Source: Candidatus Krumholzibacteriia bacterium
GTDB taxonomy: Bacteria; Krumholzibacteriota; Krumholzibacteriia; JAJRXK01
Direction: 5' to 3'
DNA: 64,000 nucleotides
Assembly (NCBI GenBank): GCA_029932915.1
Contig: JAOZPE010000008.1
Span: 12,343 to 76,342 of the forward strand
The notes under the pieces were generated by a model. That model was not told the origin of the DNA. It ran no database searches and saw nothing but the letters and a program-made list of their open reading frames with translations. The translations under genes and the position numbers were made by a program. Of the stretch, positions 43,944 through 52,371 are shown piece by piece (positions within the stretch are counted from its first letter, which is position 1; every line of letters begins with the position of its first letter).

Positions 43944-45659
43944 TCACACCTGCTGCGTCCCGCCCGCTTCGGCCAGGAGCGATTGGGCCAGTATCTCCGC
44001 TTCCCTGCGGGCTCCGCCGATCATGCGGGTCAACTCGGCCAGGCGTTCCTTCCCGAAGACGGGCTCGACCCGGCTCAACGTGCGTTCGCCGCGCTGATCC
44101 TTGGTGGCGAGCAGGTGCTGGCGGGCCACCGCCGCCACCGCCGGCAGATGGGTGATGGCCAGGATCTGGACACTGGTGGACAGGGCGGCGAGCCGCCGGG
44201 CGATCGCCGGCCCCAGATCGGCCCCCACCCCGGCGTCCACCTCGTCGAGCACCAGCAGGGCCGGCTGACGTCCCTGGACGGCGAGGCTGCGGAGGATGAG
44301 ACCGATCCGGCTGAGCTCGCCTCCGCTGGCCGCCTTCTCCAGCGGGGCCAGGCTCTCCCCGGGGTTGGCCCGCACCAGGAGCTGGACCCTCTCCGGACCG
44401 TCCCGATGGGCATGGACCCGGCTGCCACCAACCCGCAGCTCTCCCTCCGGGTCGCTCCGGGGGGTGAGCGCGAAGCTCAGCTCGGCCTGGGGCATGCCCA
44501 GCTCCCCCAGCAGGACAGCAGCCTGACGCGCCACGCTCCGGGCGACCTTCCGCCGGGCCTTGCTCAATGCGCTCGCCGCCGACTGCAGACGCTCGGTCGC
44601 CTGCTGCAGGGCCTTCGCCAGCTCGGCCGGGGGCTCACCGGAAGCTGCGTTCTCCGCCAGCCGCTCCTGCAGCTCCTGGAGGTAGGCGATCAACTCGTGT
44701 TCGCTGCGTCCGTACTTGCGGGTGAGTTCCTCCAGACGGGCCAGGCGCGCCTGGTCGGCATCGAGCTGGGCCGGGTCGAAATGGGCCGCGTCCAGGAAGC
44801 GTTCGAGCTGGCGTGCCGCGTCGAGCACCAGCTCCTCCGCCTGCATCAAGAGCTCGCCGCTCTCGCTGAAGACCTCGATGTCCGGGGGAAGCCCGGCCAG
44901 GCGGGCCGCCGCCGCTGTGATCTGCCCCAGCGCTCCGCTCTCCTCCCCATCGAGGAGCTGGTTCGCCTCCTGGGCGGCCTCCAGCAGTCGTGCGCCTCCC
45001 GCTGCCAGGGCGACGCGCTCGCGCAGGGCTTCCATCTCGCCTTCGACCAGGGCGGCCTCCTCGAGCTCCCGGCGTTGGTACTCGTAGATCTCACGCTGGG
45101 CCTGGAAGGCCTCATTGCGGCGGCGCCACGTCTCCATCTCCTCCCGTCGCATCCGCCACTCCTTCCATGCCTGCCTCCACTCCTCGCGCAGGCCGGGATC
45201 GACCCCGCAGTCGTCGAGGAGGCGGACATGGGCCGAAGGATCCAGCAGCTTGGTCTGCTGGTGCTGGCTCTGCAACTGCAGGAGCTGCGAACAGATGCGG
45301 GAGAGGTGGGCGGCCGAGGTGCGGCGCCCGTCCACGAAGGCAGCCGACTTCCCGTTGCGCCGCAGCTCACGGCGAAGGGTGAGCAGTCCGTCCTCGCCCG
45401 GCTCCAGACCCAGCTCGGTCAGCACCCGCAGGAGGTCGTCCCGGCCGGAGAGGTCGAAGACCGCCTCGGCCGAGGACTTCTCCTCGCCGCGGCGGATGAG
45501 GGTCTCGTCGGTCTTCTCGCCGCGCAGCCAGCGGACGGCCTGCACCACCAGCGACTTTCCCGCCCCGGTGCTTCCGGTGAGGACGTTGAGCCCGCCGCTG
45601 AGCGGAACGGTGACGTCGCGGGCGATGGCCAGATTCTTCAAGCGGATTTCACGGAGCAA
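43944..45659 (-). CDS. recN: DNA repair protein RecN
   Basis: 571-residue SMC-like ATPase of double-strand break repair. Walker A GSTGAGKSLV near residue 29 (the usual GETGAGKS has Glu; here Ser), then QLLQLQSQHQQTKLLDP, a long coiled coil, the signature motif ASGGELSRIGLILR, Walker B LLVLDEVDAGVG and AITHLPAVAAVA. I chose TTG 45659 because GAGGGGA lies 6 bases upstream and the protein begins MLREIRLKNLAIA as the family does; it overlaps nadK by 11 bases. An in-frame ATG at 45689 is the alternative. Confidence 0.94.
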   Translation of the reverse strand: MLREIRLKNLAIARDVTVPLSGGLNVLTGSTGAGKSLVVQAVRWLRGEKTDETLIRRGEEKSSAEAVFDLSGRDDLLRVLTELGLEPGEDGLLTLRRELRRNGKSAAFVDGRRTSAAHLSRICSQLLQLQSQHQQTKLLDPSAHVRLLDDCGVDPGLREEWRQAWKEWRMRREEMETWRRRNEAFQAQREIYEYQRRELEEAALVEGEMEALRERVALAAGGARLLEAAQEANQLLDGEESGALGQITAAAARLAGLPPDIEVFSESGELLMQAEELVLDAARQLERFLDAAHFDPAQLDADQARLARLEELTRKYGRSEHELIAYLQELQERLAENAASGEPPAELAKALQQATERLQSAASALSKARRKVARSVARQAAVLLGELGMPQAELSFALTPRSDPEGELRVGGSRVHAHRDGPERVQLLVRANPGESLAPLEKAASGGELSRIGLILRSLAVQGRQPALLVLDEVDAGVGADLGPAIARRLAALSTSVQILAITHLPAVAAVARQHLLATKDQRGERTLSRVEPVFGKERLAELTRMIGGARREAEILAQSLLAEAGGTQQV

Positions 45660-46569
45660 GGTCGTTCCCCTCGCCGAGATCGCCTCCATCGCGTCCTTCG
45701 TTGAAGGAGCGCGGCGTGCCGCCCCACCGCAGCTTCTCCTGGACGATCTGGAAGAAATCGCGTTTGGGGAGGCGGATGATGTAGGCGGGATCGTGCGCCC
45801 GGCGGTAGACGATGCGATCGCCGGTCTCCACGTGGTGGGACACCTGACCGTCGGCCGACAGCAGGCCGTCGGGACAATCGTGCAGACGGATCTCCAGGAG
45901 GTGGTGATGATCGATGAGGAGAGGACGGACCGCCAGACTGTGCGGGCAGATGGGTGTGACCACCAGGGCATCCACCGACGGATCCACGATGGGACCGCCG
46001 GCGGAGAGGGAATAGGCGGTACTGCCGGTCGGGGTGGCCACGATCAGGCCGTCGGCGAGGTACCGCCCCACGGAGGTCTCCCCGACGGTCACCTCCAGAT
46101 CGAGGACCCTCGGGGTCGAGCCCATGTTCAGCACTGCGTCGTTCAGCGCGGTCACCTCGCAGACGGTCTCTCCATCGCGGATGACCGAGGCGGTGACGCG
46201 CCTTCGTTTCTCCAGGTGGTAGTTCCCCTCGGCGAGCATGTCGATCGCCTCGCCGATCTCCTCGTAGCGTACCTCCGCCAGGAAGCCCAGACTGCCCAGG
46301 TTGATCCCCAGGAGCGGAACCCCGTATCCGGCCACCAGGCGCGCGCCCCGCAGGAAGGTTCCGTCCCCACCGAGGGTGATGACCGCATCGACGTTCTCCC
46401 CCATCTCCTCGACCTTGACCGTCGGTCCCTCCAGCGAGAGTTCACGGGCCAGACCCTCTCCCAGGAGCGGCTGGATACCGCGGGAGAGAAGTTCGCGGCG
46501 GCAGACATGCACGCCCTCGCGCACGATGGCTTTGCTGAGATTGGCGATGAGACCGATGCGAGAGAACAA
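45649..46569 (-). CDS. nadK: NAD kinase
   Basis: Phosphorylates NAD to NADP. 306 residues: IGLIANLSKA at the N-terminus, the catalytic GGDGTFLRGAR motif near residue 75, LGINLGSLGFLAEV, the NE/D-type motif ALNDAVLN, GLIVATPTGSTAYSLSAGGPIV and PICPHSLAVRPLL. The start is TTG 46569, preceded by GAGGAG 7 bases upstream; no ATG fits the family N-terminus. It follows dxs by 17 bases and overlaps recN; nadK-recN is a widespread pair. Confidence 0.95.
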   Translation of the reverse strand: MFSRIGLIANLSKAIVREGVHVCRRELLSRGIQPLLGEGLARELSLEGPTVKVEEMGENVDAVITLGGDGTFLRGARLVAGYGVPLLGINLGSLGFLAEVRYEEIGEAIDMLAEGNYHLEKRRRVTASVIRDGETVCEVTALNDAVLNMGSTPRVLDLEVTVGETSVGRYLADGLIVATPTGSTAYSLSAGGPIVDPSVDALVVTPICPHSLAVRPLLIDHHHLLEIRLHDCPDGLLSADGQVSHHVETGDRIVYRRAHDPAYIIRLPKRDFFQIVQEKLRWGGTPRSFNEGRDGGDLGEGNDLAP

Positions 46570-46586
46570 GGCGCGGCTCCTCGGCT

Positions 46587-48527
46587 TCAGAGGCTTTCCC
46601 GGCCCTTGCGCCGGTGGTGGGCGAGATCGATCCGCCGTCCCTCGCGGTCGAGGACGGCGAGGATGTCGGCGGCGATGTCCTCGGGAACCAGCCCCACCTC
46701 CTGGCGGAGGATCGCCGGGTCGCCGTGCTGGACGAAGTGGTCGGGAATGCCCAGACGCAGCACGCGCGGCGGCCGCTCCAGGCCCTCGTGCAGGCACTCG
46801 AGAACCGCCGAACCGAATCCTCCCTGCAGGGCGTTCTCCTCGATCGTCACCACGAGCCGGTGCCGGACCGACGACTGCAGGATGAGTTCGGTGTCCAGCG
46901 GCTTGATGAAGCGGGCGTTGACCACCGTCGAGCCGATGTCACGCTCGTCCAGGAGGCGGGCCGCCTGCCGGGCGGCCTCCACCATGTTGCCCACGGCGAG
47001 CAGGAGGACATCGTCACCCTGGCGAAGGACCTCGGCCTTGCCGATCGGAAGGGGTTCGACCTCCTCCTCCATCGGCACACCCAGGCCCTTGCCCCGCGGA
47101 AAGCGCAGGGCGATCGGGCCCTCGTCGTAGGCGAGCCCGGTGGCCACCATCTGCCGCAGTTCCATCTCGTCCTTGGGCGTCATGATCACCATGCCCGGAA
47201 CGGCCCGCAGATAACTCAGATCGAAGACGCCGTGGTGGGTGGCACCGTCCGCTCCGACCAACCCGCCCCGGTCGAGCACGAAGAAGACATTGAGCTTCTG
47301 CAGGGCCACATCGTGGATCACCTGGTCGTAGGCGCGCTGGAGGAAGGTGGAATAGATCGCGCACACCGGCTTCATTCCGCGGCAGGCCAGGCCCGCCGCG
47401 AAGGTGACGGCGTGTTGCTCGGCGATGCCGACGTCGAAGAAGCGGTCGGGCAGAGCCGCGGCGAAGTGGTTCAGGCCGGTTCCGTCGGGCATGGCCGCGG
47501 TGATCGCCACGATCCGCCGGTCCGAGCGGGCCATCTCGGTGAGGGTCTTCCCGAAGACCGAGGTGAAACTTGGAGGTGAAGAGCTGTCCGTGTTGCCCTT
47601 GACCCCCTCCTTGGGATCGAAGCTGGCCACCCCGTGGTACCGGGCCGCGTCCTTCTCGGCGAAGCTGTAGCCCTTGCCCTTGCGGGTGATGAGATGGATG
47701 AGGATGGGACCCTTCATCTTCTTGACGTGCTCGAAGGTGTCCACGAGAAGGTCGATGTCGTGCCCGTCGAGCGGCCCGAAGTAGCGGAAGCCCATCGCTT
47801 CGAAGAGCTGACCGGGGACCATGAAGTTCTTCAGGGCCTCCTTGATGCGCCCGGCCAGGTTCTGCGCCTTCTCCCCAGCCGGCAGTTTGCCCAGCAGCCG
47901 GAAGATCTCCGCCTCCATGCGCGTGTACACGCCGCCGGTGGTGATCTGCGTGAGATAGCGGCTCATCGCCCCCACGTTCGGGGAGATGGACATCTCGTTG
48001 TCGTTGAGGATGACGATGAGATCGGTCTCCAGCTGGCCCACGTTGTTCATGCCCTCGTAGGCGATGCCCCCACTGAGGGCGCCGTCGCCGATGACCGCGA
48101 TCACATGGTGACGCTCCCGCCTCAGGTCGCGGGCCTTGCAGAAGCCCAAGGCCGCCGAGATGGAAGTCGAGGCGTGACCCACCCCGAAGGCGTCGTGCGG
48201 ACTCTCCTCCCGGTGCGGGAAGCCGGAGATACCGCCCCATTGCCGGATGGTCGAGAACTGCTCGCGCCGGCCCGTCAAGAGCTTGTGGCCGTAGGCCTGA
48301 TGACCGACATCCCAGACGATCTTGTCCTTCGGTGAATCGAAGCAGTGGTGCAGGGCCACGGTGAGTTCGGCCACTCCGAGACTGGCCCCCAGATGTCCAC
48401 CCACCTGGCTGACCACCCGCAGGATCTCCGCCCGCAGCTCCTGGGCGAGCTGGCGCAGCTCGGCCGGACTGAGCCCGGACACCTGATCGGGTGATTCGAT
48501 GGTGGGCAGGATTTCAGGGCGATCCAT
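46587..48527 (-). CDS. dxs: 1-deoxy-D-xylulose-5-phosphate synthase
   Basis: Thiamine-dependent first enzyme of the MEP isoprenoid pathway. 646 residues: GGHLGASLGVAELTVALHH, VWDVGHQAYGHKLLTGR, TPP motif GDGALSGGIAYEGMNN, NDNEMSISPNVGA, FFDVGIAEQHAVTFAAGLA (catalytic Glu), HDVALQKLNVFFVLDRGGLVGADGATHHGVFDL. Near ispA and upstream of nadK, so isoprenoid supply and NADPH are grouped. Confidence 0.98.
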   Translation of the reverse strand: MDRPEILPTIESPDQVSGLSPAELRQLAQELRAEILRVVSQVGGHLGASLGVAELTVALHHCFDSPKDKIVWDVGHQAYGHKLLTGRREQFSTIRQWGGISGFPHREESPHDAFGVGHASTSISAALGFCKARDLRRERHHVIAVIGDGALSGGIAYEGMNNVGQLETDLIVILNDNEMSISPNVGAMSRYLTQITTGGVYTRMEAEIFRLLGKLPAGEKAQNLAGRIKEALKNFMVPGQLFEAMGFRYFGPLDGHDIDLLVDTFEHVKKMKGPILIHLITRKGKGYSFAEKDAARYHGVASFDPKEGVKGNTDSSSPPSFTSVFGKTLTEMARSDRRIVAITAAMPDGTGLNHFAAALPDRFFDVGIAEQHAVTFAAGLACRGMKPVCAIYSTFLQRAYDQVIHDVALQKLNVFFVLDRGGLVGADGATHHGVFDLSYLRAVPGMVIMTPKDEMELRQMVATGLAYDEGPIALRFPRGKGLGVPMEEEVEPLPIGKAEVLRQGDDVLLLAVGNMVEAARQAARLLDERDIGSTVVNARFIKPLDTELILQSSVRHRLVVTIEENALQGGFGSAVLECLHEGLERPPRVLRLGIPDHFVQHGDPAILRQEVGLVPEDIAADILAVLDREGRRIDLAHHRRKGRESL

Positions 48528-48550
48528 GGTACTCCTTCAACTCTCGAACC

Positions 48551-48579
48551 AGTCTATCGCAGCGGGGCCCTCCCGCCAA
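48551..48579 (-). promoter_or_regulatory. Promoter of dxs-nadK-recN
   Basis: Minus strand TTGGCG (48574-48579) and TAGACT (48551-48556), 17 bases apart; expected start near 48544, 17 bases before the dxs ATG. Confidence 0.6.
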
Positions 48580-48588
48580 GCGCACGGC

Positions 48589-49056
48589 TCAGCCGTGAAG
48601 GAGTCCCAGGGACACCCCCACCACCAGCCCGATGAGGACATGCACGGGCCGGTGGCTGCGCCGCGAACTGAGGGGAAGCAACCATTCCCTCCAGCGGACC
48701 GAGCGGAAGTGGTGCGCGGCCCAGCCGTCGGCCACCAGCAAGGCCATGCGGTTTCCCTGCTCCACCCGCCCCTTCACCTTCATCGCGTCGTGCAGGATGA
48801 TGCCCGAATAGATGAGCACCGCGTTGTAGGCCGGATCCTCCGGTCCGCCCACCCGCCAGGTCAGGGTCACCAGGCAGCCCAACACCACCGCGTACAGGCT
48901 GGGCAGCCCATTGGAGGAGAAGAGCGCCCGGAAGTCGGGACGCCGGCGCAGCGTCGAATACACGATGAACTTGATGAACTGCACCAGGGCGGCCACGGCG
49001 AAGACGTACAGCCACGGGGGCCACTTCAGCGGTTGGGTCCAGTTCTCAGCGTTCAC
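48589..49056 (-). CDS. Divergent PAP2 family protein (DUF212, YuiD-like)
   Basis: 155 residues, about four TM helices. ALVQFIKFIVY, SSNGLPSLYAVVLGCLVT, YNAVLIYSGIILHDAMKVKGRVEQ and the C-terminal SHRPVHVLIGLVVGVSLG match the DUF212 family (usual form GHTPxEVxxGxxLG). A phosphatase acting on prenyl diphosphates has been proposed for the family; here it overlaps a prenyl diphosphate synthase gene by 11 bases, which fits but does not prove it. Confidence 0.88.
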   Translation of the reverse strand: MNAENWTQPLKWPPWLYVFAVAALVQFIKFIVYSTLRRRPDFRALFSSNGLPSLYAVVLGCLVTLTWRVGGPEDPAYNAVLIYSGIILHDAMKVKGRVEQGNRMALLVADGWAAHHFRSVRWREWLLPLSSRRSHRPVHVLIGLVVGVSLGLLHG

Positions 49057-49978
49057 GATCGATCAGCCTGCGACACAGGCCCTCCAGCTCCTCCGAGTGG
49101 CTCAACACGGGTTCGAGGATCGCCATCGCCTCTTCCTGCAGGGCATGGGCACGTCCCCGGCTCTTCTCCCGTCCGAGCACCCGTGGCGCCGTGAGCTTTC
49201 CCTGCTCGCGGTCCTTGCCCGCGCTCTTGCCCAGCTCCTCGGTGCTGGAGGTCTCGTCGAGCAGATCGTCGACGATCTGGAAGACCTCCCCGAGCAGGCG
49301 CCCGCCTTCCTCCACCCGGTCGACCTCCGATGGCTCCAGGCCGGCGCAGGCCGCTCCCAGCGCCATGCTCACCCCGATGAGGGCGCCCGTCTTGAGCCGG
49401 TGAATCAACTTGAAGATCTGCTCGTAGGATAGTGTCAGGTCTAGAGCTCCGCCGGTCGTATCGATGTCCCACTGCTGCCCGGCCACCATGCCCCAGCGTC
49501 CCGAGGCGCGGGCCAGACGGCGTGTGCACTCCCGTGACAGCCGCGGGTCGTCGATCTGCGAGAGCAGATCGAAGGCCTCCGTCTGCAGGGCGTCGCCGGC
49601 GAGGATGGCGGTGGCCTCGTCGAAACGGCGGTGGCAGGAGGGCTGGCCACGCCGCAGATCGTCGTCGTCCATGGCGGGCAGGTCGTCGTGGATGAGGCTG
49701 TAGGTGTGCAGCATCTCCAGCGCCAGGGCCGCCTTCCAGACCGCCTCGCTCCGCTCCGGCGCGTCCCCGTTCCCCCTTCCCCGCATCGCCGCGTCGCAGG
49801 TCCACAGGCACAGGATGGGCCGGAGCCGTTTGCCCCCCGCCAGGAGACTGTAGCGCATGGCCTCCTCCAGGCGGCCGGAGGGCCCGGGCTGTCCGCGGAA
49901 GTGCGCCTCGATGCGCTGCTCGAACGCCTCGGCTTCGCGCTTGAGCGAAGCGGAGAGGGTGGCCTCATCCATCACCAT
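49046..49978 (-). CDS. ispA: Polyprenyl (farnesyl/geranylgeranyl) diphosphate synthase
   Basis: 310 residues, short-chain trans-prenyltransferase: LLAGGKRLRPILCLW near 50, first Asp-rich motif SLIHDDLPAMDDDDLRRG, GDALQTEAF, KTGALIGVSMALGA, and the second motif QIVDDLLDETSSTEELGKSAGKD. The two-residue insert in the first motif is the bacterial FPP/GGPP type. Product length is not certain. Starts (ATG 49978 or 49972) lie inside the end of folD, and the 3' end overlaps the DUF212 gene. Confidence 0.93.
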   Translation of the reverse strand: MVMDEATLSASLKREAEAFEQRIEAHFRGQPGPSGRLEEAMRYSLLAGGKRLRPILCLWTCDAAMRGRGNGDAPERSEAVWKAALALEMLHTYSLIHDDLPAMDDDDLRRGQPSCHRRFDEATAILAGDALQTEAFDLLSQIDDPRLSRECTRRLARASGRWGMVAGQQWDIDTTGGALDLTLSYEQIFKLIHRLKTGALIGVSMALGAACAGLEPSEVDRVEEGGRLLGEVFQIVDDLLDETSSTEELGKSAGKDREQGKLTAPRVLGREKSRGRAHALQEEAMAILEPVLSHSEELEGLCRRLIDRER

Positions 49979-50858
49979 CGACCCCCATCCTGCGTCCGTG
50001 CGCATCGACGGTGTTCTTCAGCAACATGGCGATGGTCATCGGTCCGACGCCGCCGGGAACCGGGGAGATCCACGATGCCTTCTCCCGCACCTCCGGATGC
50101 ACGTCGCCGGTGAGGCGGTAACCCTTGGGTGCAGCGGGATCGTCCACCCGGTGGATCCCCACGTCGACGACCACGGCTCCTTCGGCCACGTGCTCGGCCC
50201 GCAGGAATTCGGCCTGTCCGGCGGCGGCCACGATGATCTCCGCCTGCGGCCCGAGCCTTTCCAGATCGCGGCTGCGCGAGTGATAGATGGTGACCGTCGC
50301 GTCGACGCCCTTCATCGACAGCAGGTTCGCCAGGGGTCGTCCGACGATGAGGGAACGGCCGATGATGAGCACCCTGCGGCCGGAGACCTCGATGCCGTTG
50401 GCCTGCAGCAGGGCCAGACAACCCGCCGGGGTACAGGGAACGAAGCGCGGCTCGCCGCTGGCCAGCAGACCGACGTTCTCGGGATGAAGGCCATCGACGT
50501 CCTTCTCCGGGTCGATCCACGAGCGCACCTGGGCCGGGTCGATCTGCTCGGGCAGCGGAAGCTGCACCAACAGGCCGTCGACCCCCGGATCGGCGTTGGC
50601 CGCCTCCACCCTCTGCCGCAGCTCTTCGGCCGAGCTGTCCGCAGCGAGGCTCTCGACATCTCCGGTGATGCCCACCTTGGCCGCGGCCTTCTCCTTGTTG
50701 CGCACGTAGATCGCACTGGCCGGATCGTCCCCGACCAGGATGACGCGCAGGGAGGGCGGGCGCAGACCGGCCTCCACACGCCGGGCCACGGTCTCCGTCA
50801 GACGCCGCCGGATGTCCGCCGCAAGGGCCTTCCCGTCCAGAATCGATGCACTCATCAA
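49965..50858 (-). CDS. folD: Methylenetetrahydrofolate dehydrogenase/cyclohydrolase
   Basis: 297 residues. YVRNKEKAAAKVGI carries the catalytic Tyr and Lys, followed by GLLVQLPLPEQI, DPEKDVDGLHPENVGLL, PCTPAGCLALL, the Rossmann segment VLIIGRSLIVGRPLANLL and PVPGGVGPMTIAMLL. It interconverts one-carbon folates. Starts with two ATGs; the first overlaps the stop of the ymdB-like gene by 4 bases. Confidence 0.98.
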   Translation of the reverse strand: MMSASILDGKALAADIRRRLTETVARRVEAGLRPPSLRVILVGDDPASAIYVRNKEKAAAKVGITGDVESLAADSSAEELRQRVEAANADPGVDGLLVQLPLPEQIDPAQVRSWIDPEKDVDGLHPENVGLLASGEPRFVPCTPAGCLALLQANGIEVSGRRVLIIGRSLIVGRPLANLLSMKGVDATVTIYHSRSRDLERLGPQAEIIVAAAGQAEFLRAEHVAEGAVVVDVGIHRVDDPAAPKGYRLTGDVHPEVREKASWISPVPGGVGPMTIAMLLKNTVDAHGRRMGVDGDG

Positions 50859-51646
50859 TCGTTCCTTTCGGACACCCTCTCGTGGACACGCTGGACGAAA
50901 CGCGCGCGTCCATCGTTCTCGTCGAAGTCGACGATCAGTCCGCTCAGACGCAGGTCGCCCCGGGCGACCTCGAAACGCCGGGGCATGCCGGTGAGGAAGC
51001 GCTCCATCACCCCTTCGCGGTCCATGCCGATGACCGAGTCGTAGGGACCGGTCATGCCCAGGTCACTCACGAAGGCCGTCCCTCCGGGAAGGATGCATTC
51101 GTCTGCGGTGGGCACATGGGTATGGGTACCCACGACCGCGGTCGCCCGGCCGTCGCAGTACAGGGCCATCGCCTTCTTCTCACTGGTGGCCTCGCCGTGG
51201 AAATCGAGCAGGATGATGTCGCACGAATCGCGGAGCTCCTCGTACAGCACATCGAAGGCGCGGAAGGGGCAGTCGATGGGAGGCATGAAGACACGGCCCT
51301 GCAGGTTCAGCAGGGCCACGCGCACGCCCTTCAGATCGTGGATGAGATAGCGATTCCCCGGAACCTGGTCCGGGTAGTTGGCCGGCCGCACCAGCCGGCT
51401 CTCCCCGGCGATGTATTCCTCGCTGCCCCGGCGGTCCCACAGGTGATTGCCGCCGGTCATCAGGTCGACTCCGGCCTCGAGGATCTCCTGCGCCACCGAA
51501 GGGGTCAGGCCGAAGCCCGAGGCGGCGTTCTCCACGTTCGCCACCACCAGATCGGGCGCATAGGCGGCCCGCACCTCCGGCAACAGGGCACGTACCGCCT
51601 CCCGACCGGGCCGCCCCACGATGTCGCCGATGAAGAAAACCCGCAT
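50855..51646 (-). CDS. YmdB-family metallophosphoesterase (TIGR00282)
   Basis: 263 residues. Metal-site residues: D8 in FIGDIVGRPG, NVENAASGFGL, GGNHLWD, FHGEATSEKKA, and GTHTHVPTADECILP. YmdB of Bacillus hydrolyses 2',3'-cyclic nucleotides and affects biofilm decisions; the substrate here is unknown. Linked to folD by a 4-base overlap. Upstream is a gene-free stretch with a candidate 6S RNA. Confidence 0.94.
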   Translation of the reverse strand: MRVFFIGDIVGRPGREAVRALLPEVRAAYAPDLVVANVENAASGFGLTPSVAQEILEAGVDLMTGGNHLWDRRGSEEYIAGESRLVRPANYPDQVPGNRYLIHDLKGVRVALLNLQGRVFMPPIDCPFRAFDVLYEELRDSCDIILLDFHGEATSEKKAMALYCDGRATAVVGTHTHVPTADECILPGGTAFVSDLGMTGPYDSVIGMDREGVMERFLTGMPRRFEVARGDLRLSGLIVDFDENDGRARFVQRVHERVSERND

Positions 51647-51669
51647 GCCATCCCTTCCAGCAAGAGGAG

Positions 51670-51800
51670 ACGGCCCCGCCGGGCCGTGTGCACGAGACCT
51701 TTTGAACCATTCGGTTCAAGGGGAAGCCCCGTCGTGATCTTCAGCCTTTCCTTTCGCAGGACTTGGCCTACCCGTTCACGAAGTGGAACCTCCGAGGTCA
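51670..51800 (-). ncRNA. ssrS: Candidate 6S RNA (SsrS-like)
   Basis: The only gap over 300 bases near zapA (51647-51965). On the minus strand CCTTGAACC-GAAT-GGTTCAA (hairpin 51702-51719) matches the conserved 3' hairpin of 6S RNA; GGCC-AAG-TCC...GGA-AA-GGCT upstream forms a second hairpin; GGCCC/GGGCC at 51670-51687 could be the terminator. zapA followed by ssrS is the classic order. The outer closing stem is not convincing, so ends are approximate. The rest of the gap, 51801-51965, shows nothing. Confidence 0.45.
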
Positions 51801-51965
51801 ACTTGTTGGCTCAAAAACGTCGGTGCATCACCAACGCGGCAGGGCATCTCCATTCACTGGAAGCGGGGCCGCCGACGCCGGCCGGTGCGATCTTCGTCCC
51901 CACCTCTTCAGCACCTGTCCCTCGCGGCCATCGGATCCGGCCCGGCCGCACGGGATGGAACGCTC

Positions 51966-52250
51966 TCAGACCGACCCCTTCTCCAGGGTCTTCAAGAGCT
52001 TCAGGGTCCTCGATCTCACTTCCTTGCGCGTCCGCTGAAGCCCCTCCCTCTGCTGGAAAAGCTCGTCGGTGATGTTCAAGGCCGCAAGGATCGCCACCCT
52101 GAGCGAGGTGATCTGTCCGCTCGCCGAAGAGATCTCCCGCATGCGTTCATCCACGTAGGCGGCGATCTCGCGCACGTACTGTGGATCCTCTCCCCCGCGT
52201 ACGCTGTATTCCTGGCCGTAAATGGTGACGGTGGTCACTCCCGGCTCCAT
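51966..52250 (-). CDS. zapA: Cell division protein ZapA
   Basis: 94 residues: TVTIYGQEYSVRGGEDPQYVREIAAYVDERMREI is the ZapA N-terminal domain, then SLRVAILAALNITDELFQ and a C-terminal coiled coil. ZapA crosslinks FtsZ filaments at midcell. It follows pheT by 121 bases, a common arrangement. Confidence 0.92.
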   Translation of the reverse strand: MEPGVTTVTIYGQEYSVRGGEDPQYVREIAAYVDERMREISSASGQITSLRVAILAALNITDELFQQREGLQRTRKEVRSRTLKLLKTLEKGSV

Positions 52251-52295
52251 GCGATCCTCCCGGTCGGAATGGGCACTCCACGGATTCGAGCTTAA

Positions 52296-52316
52296 GCCCG
52301 CGCGGCGGCCGCGGGC
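52296..52316 (-). terminator. GC-rich hairpin between pheT and zapA
   Basis: GCCCGCG / CGCGGGC with a 7-base loop, followed on the minus strand by TTAAGC. No T-tract; a weak terminator or attenuator at best. Confidence 0.35.
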
Positions 52317-52371
52317 AAGTCCGCTCGTGCTGCGTCCGCCGCCGCTGCCGGGATTTGGCTCCGCCCCGTCC

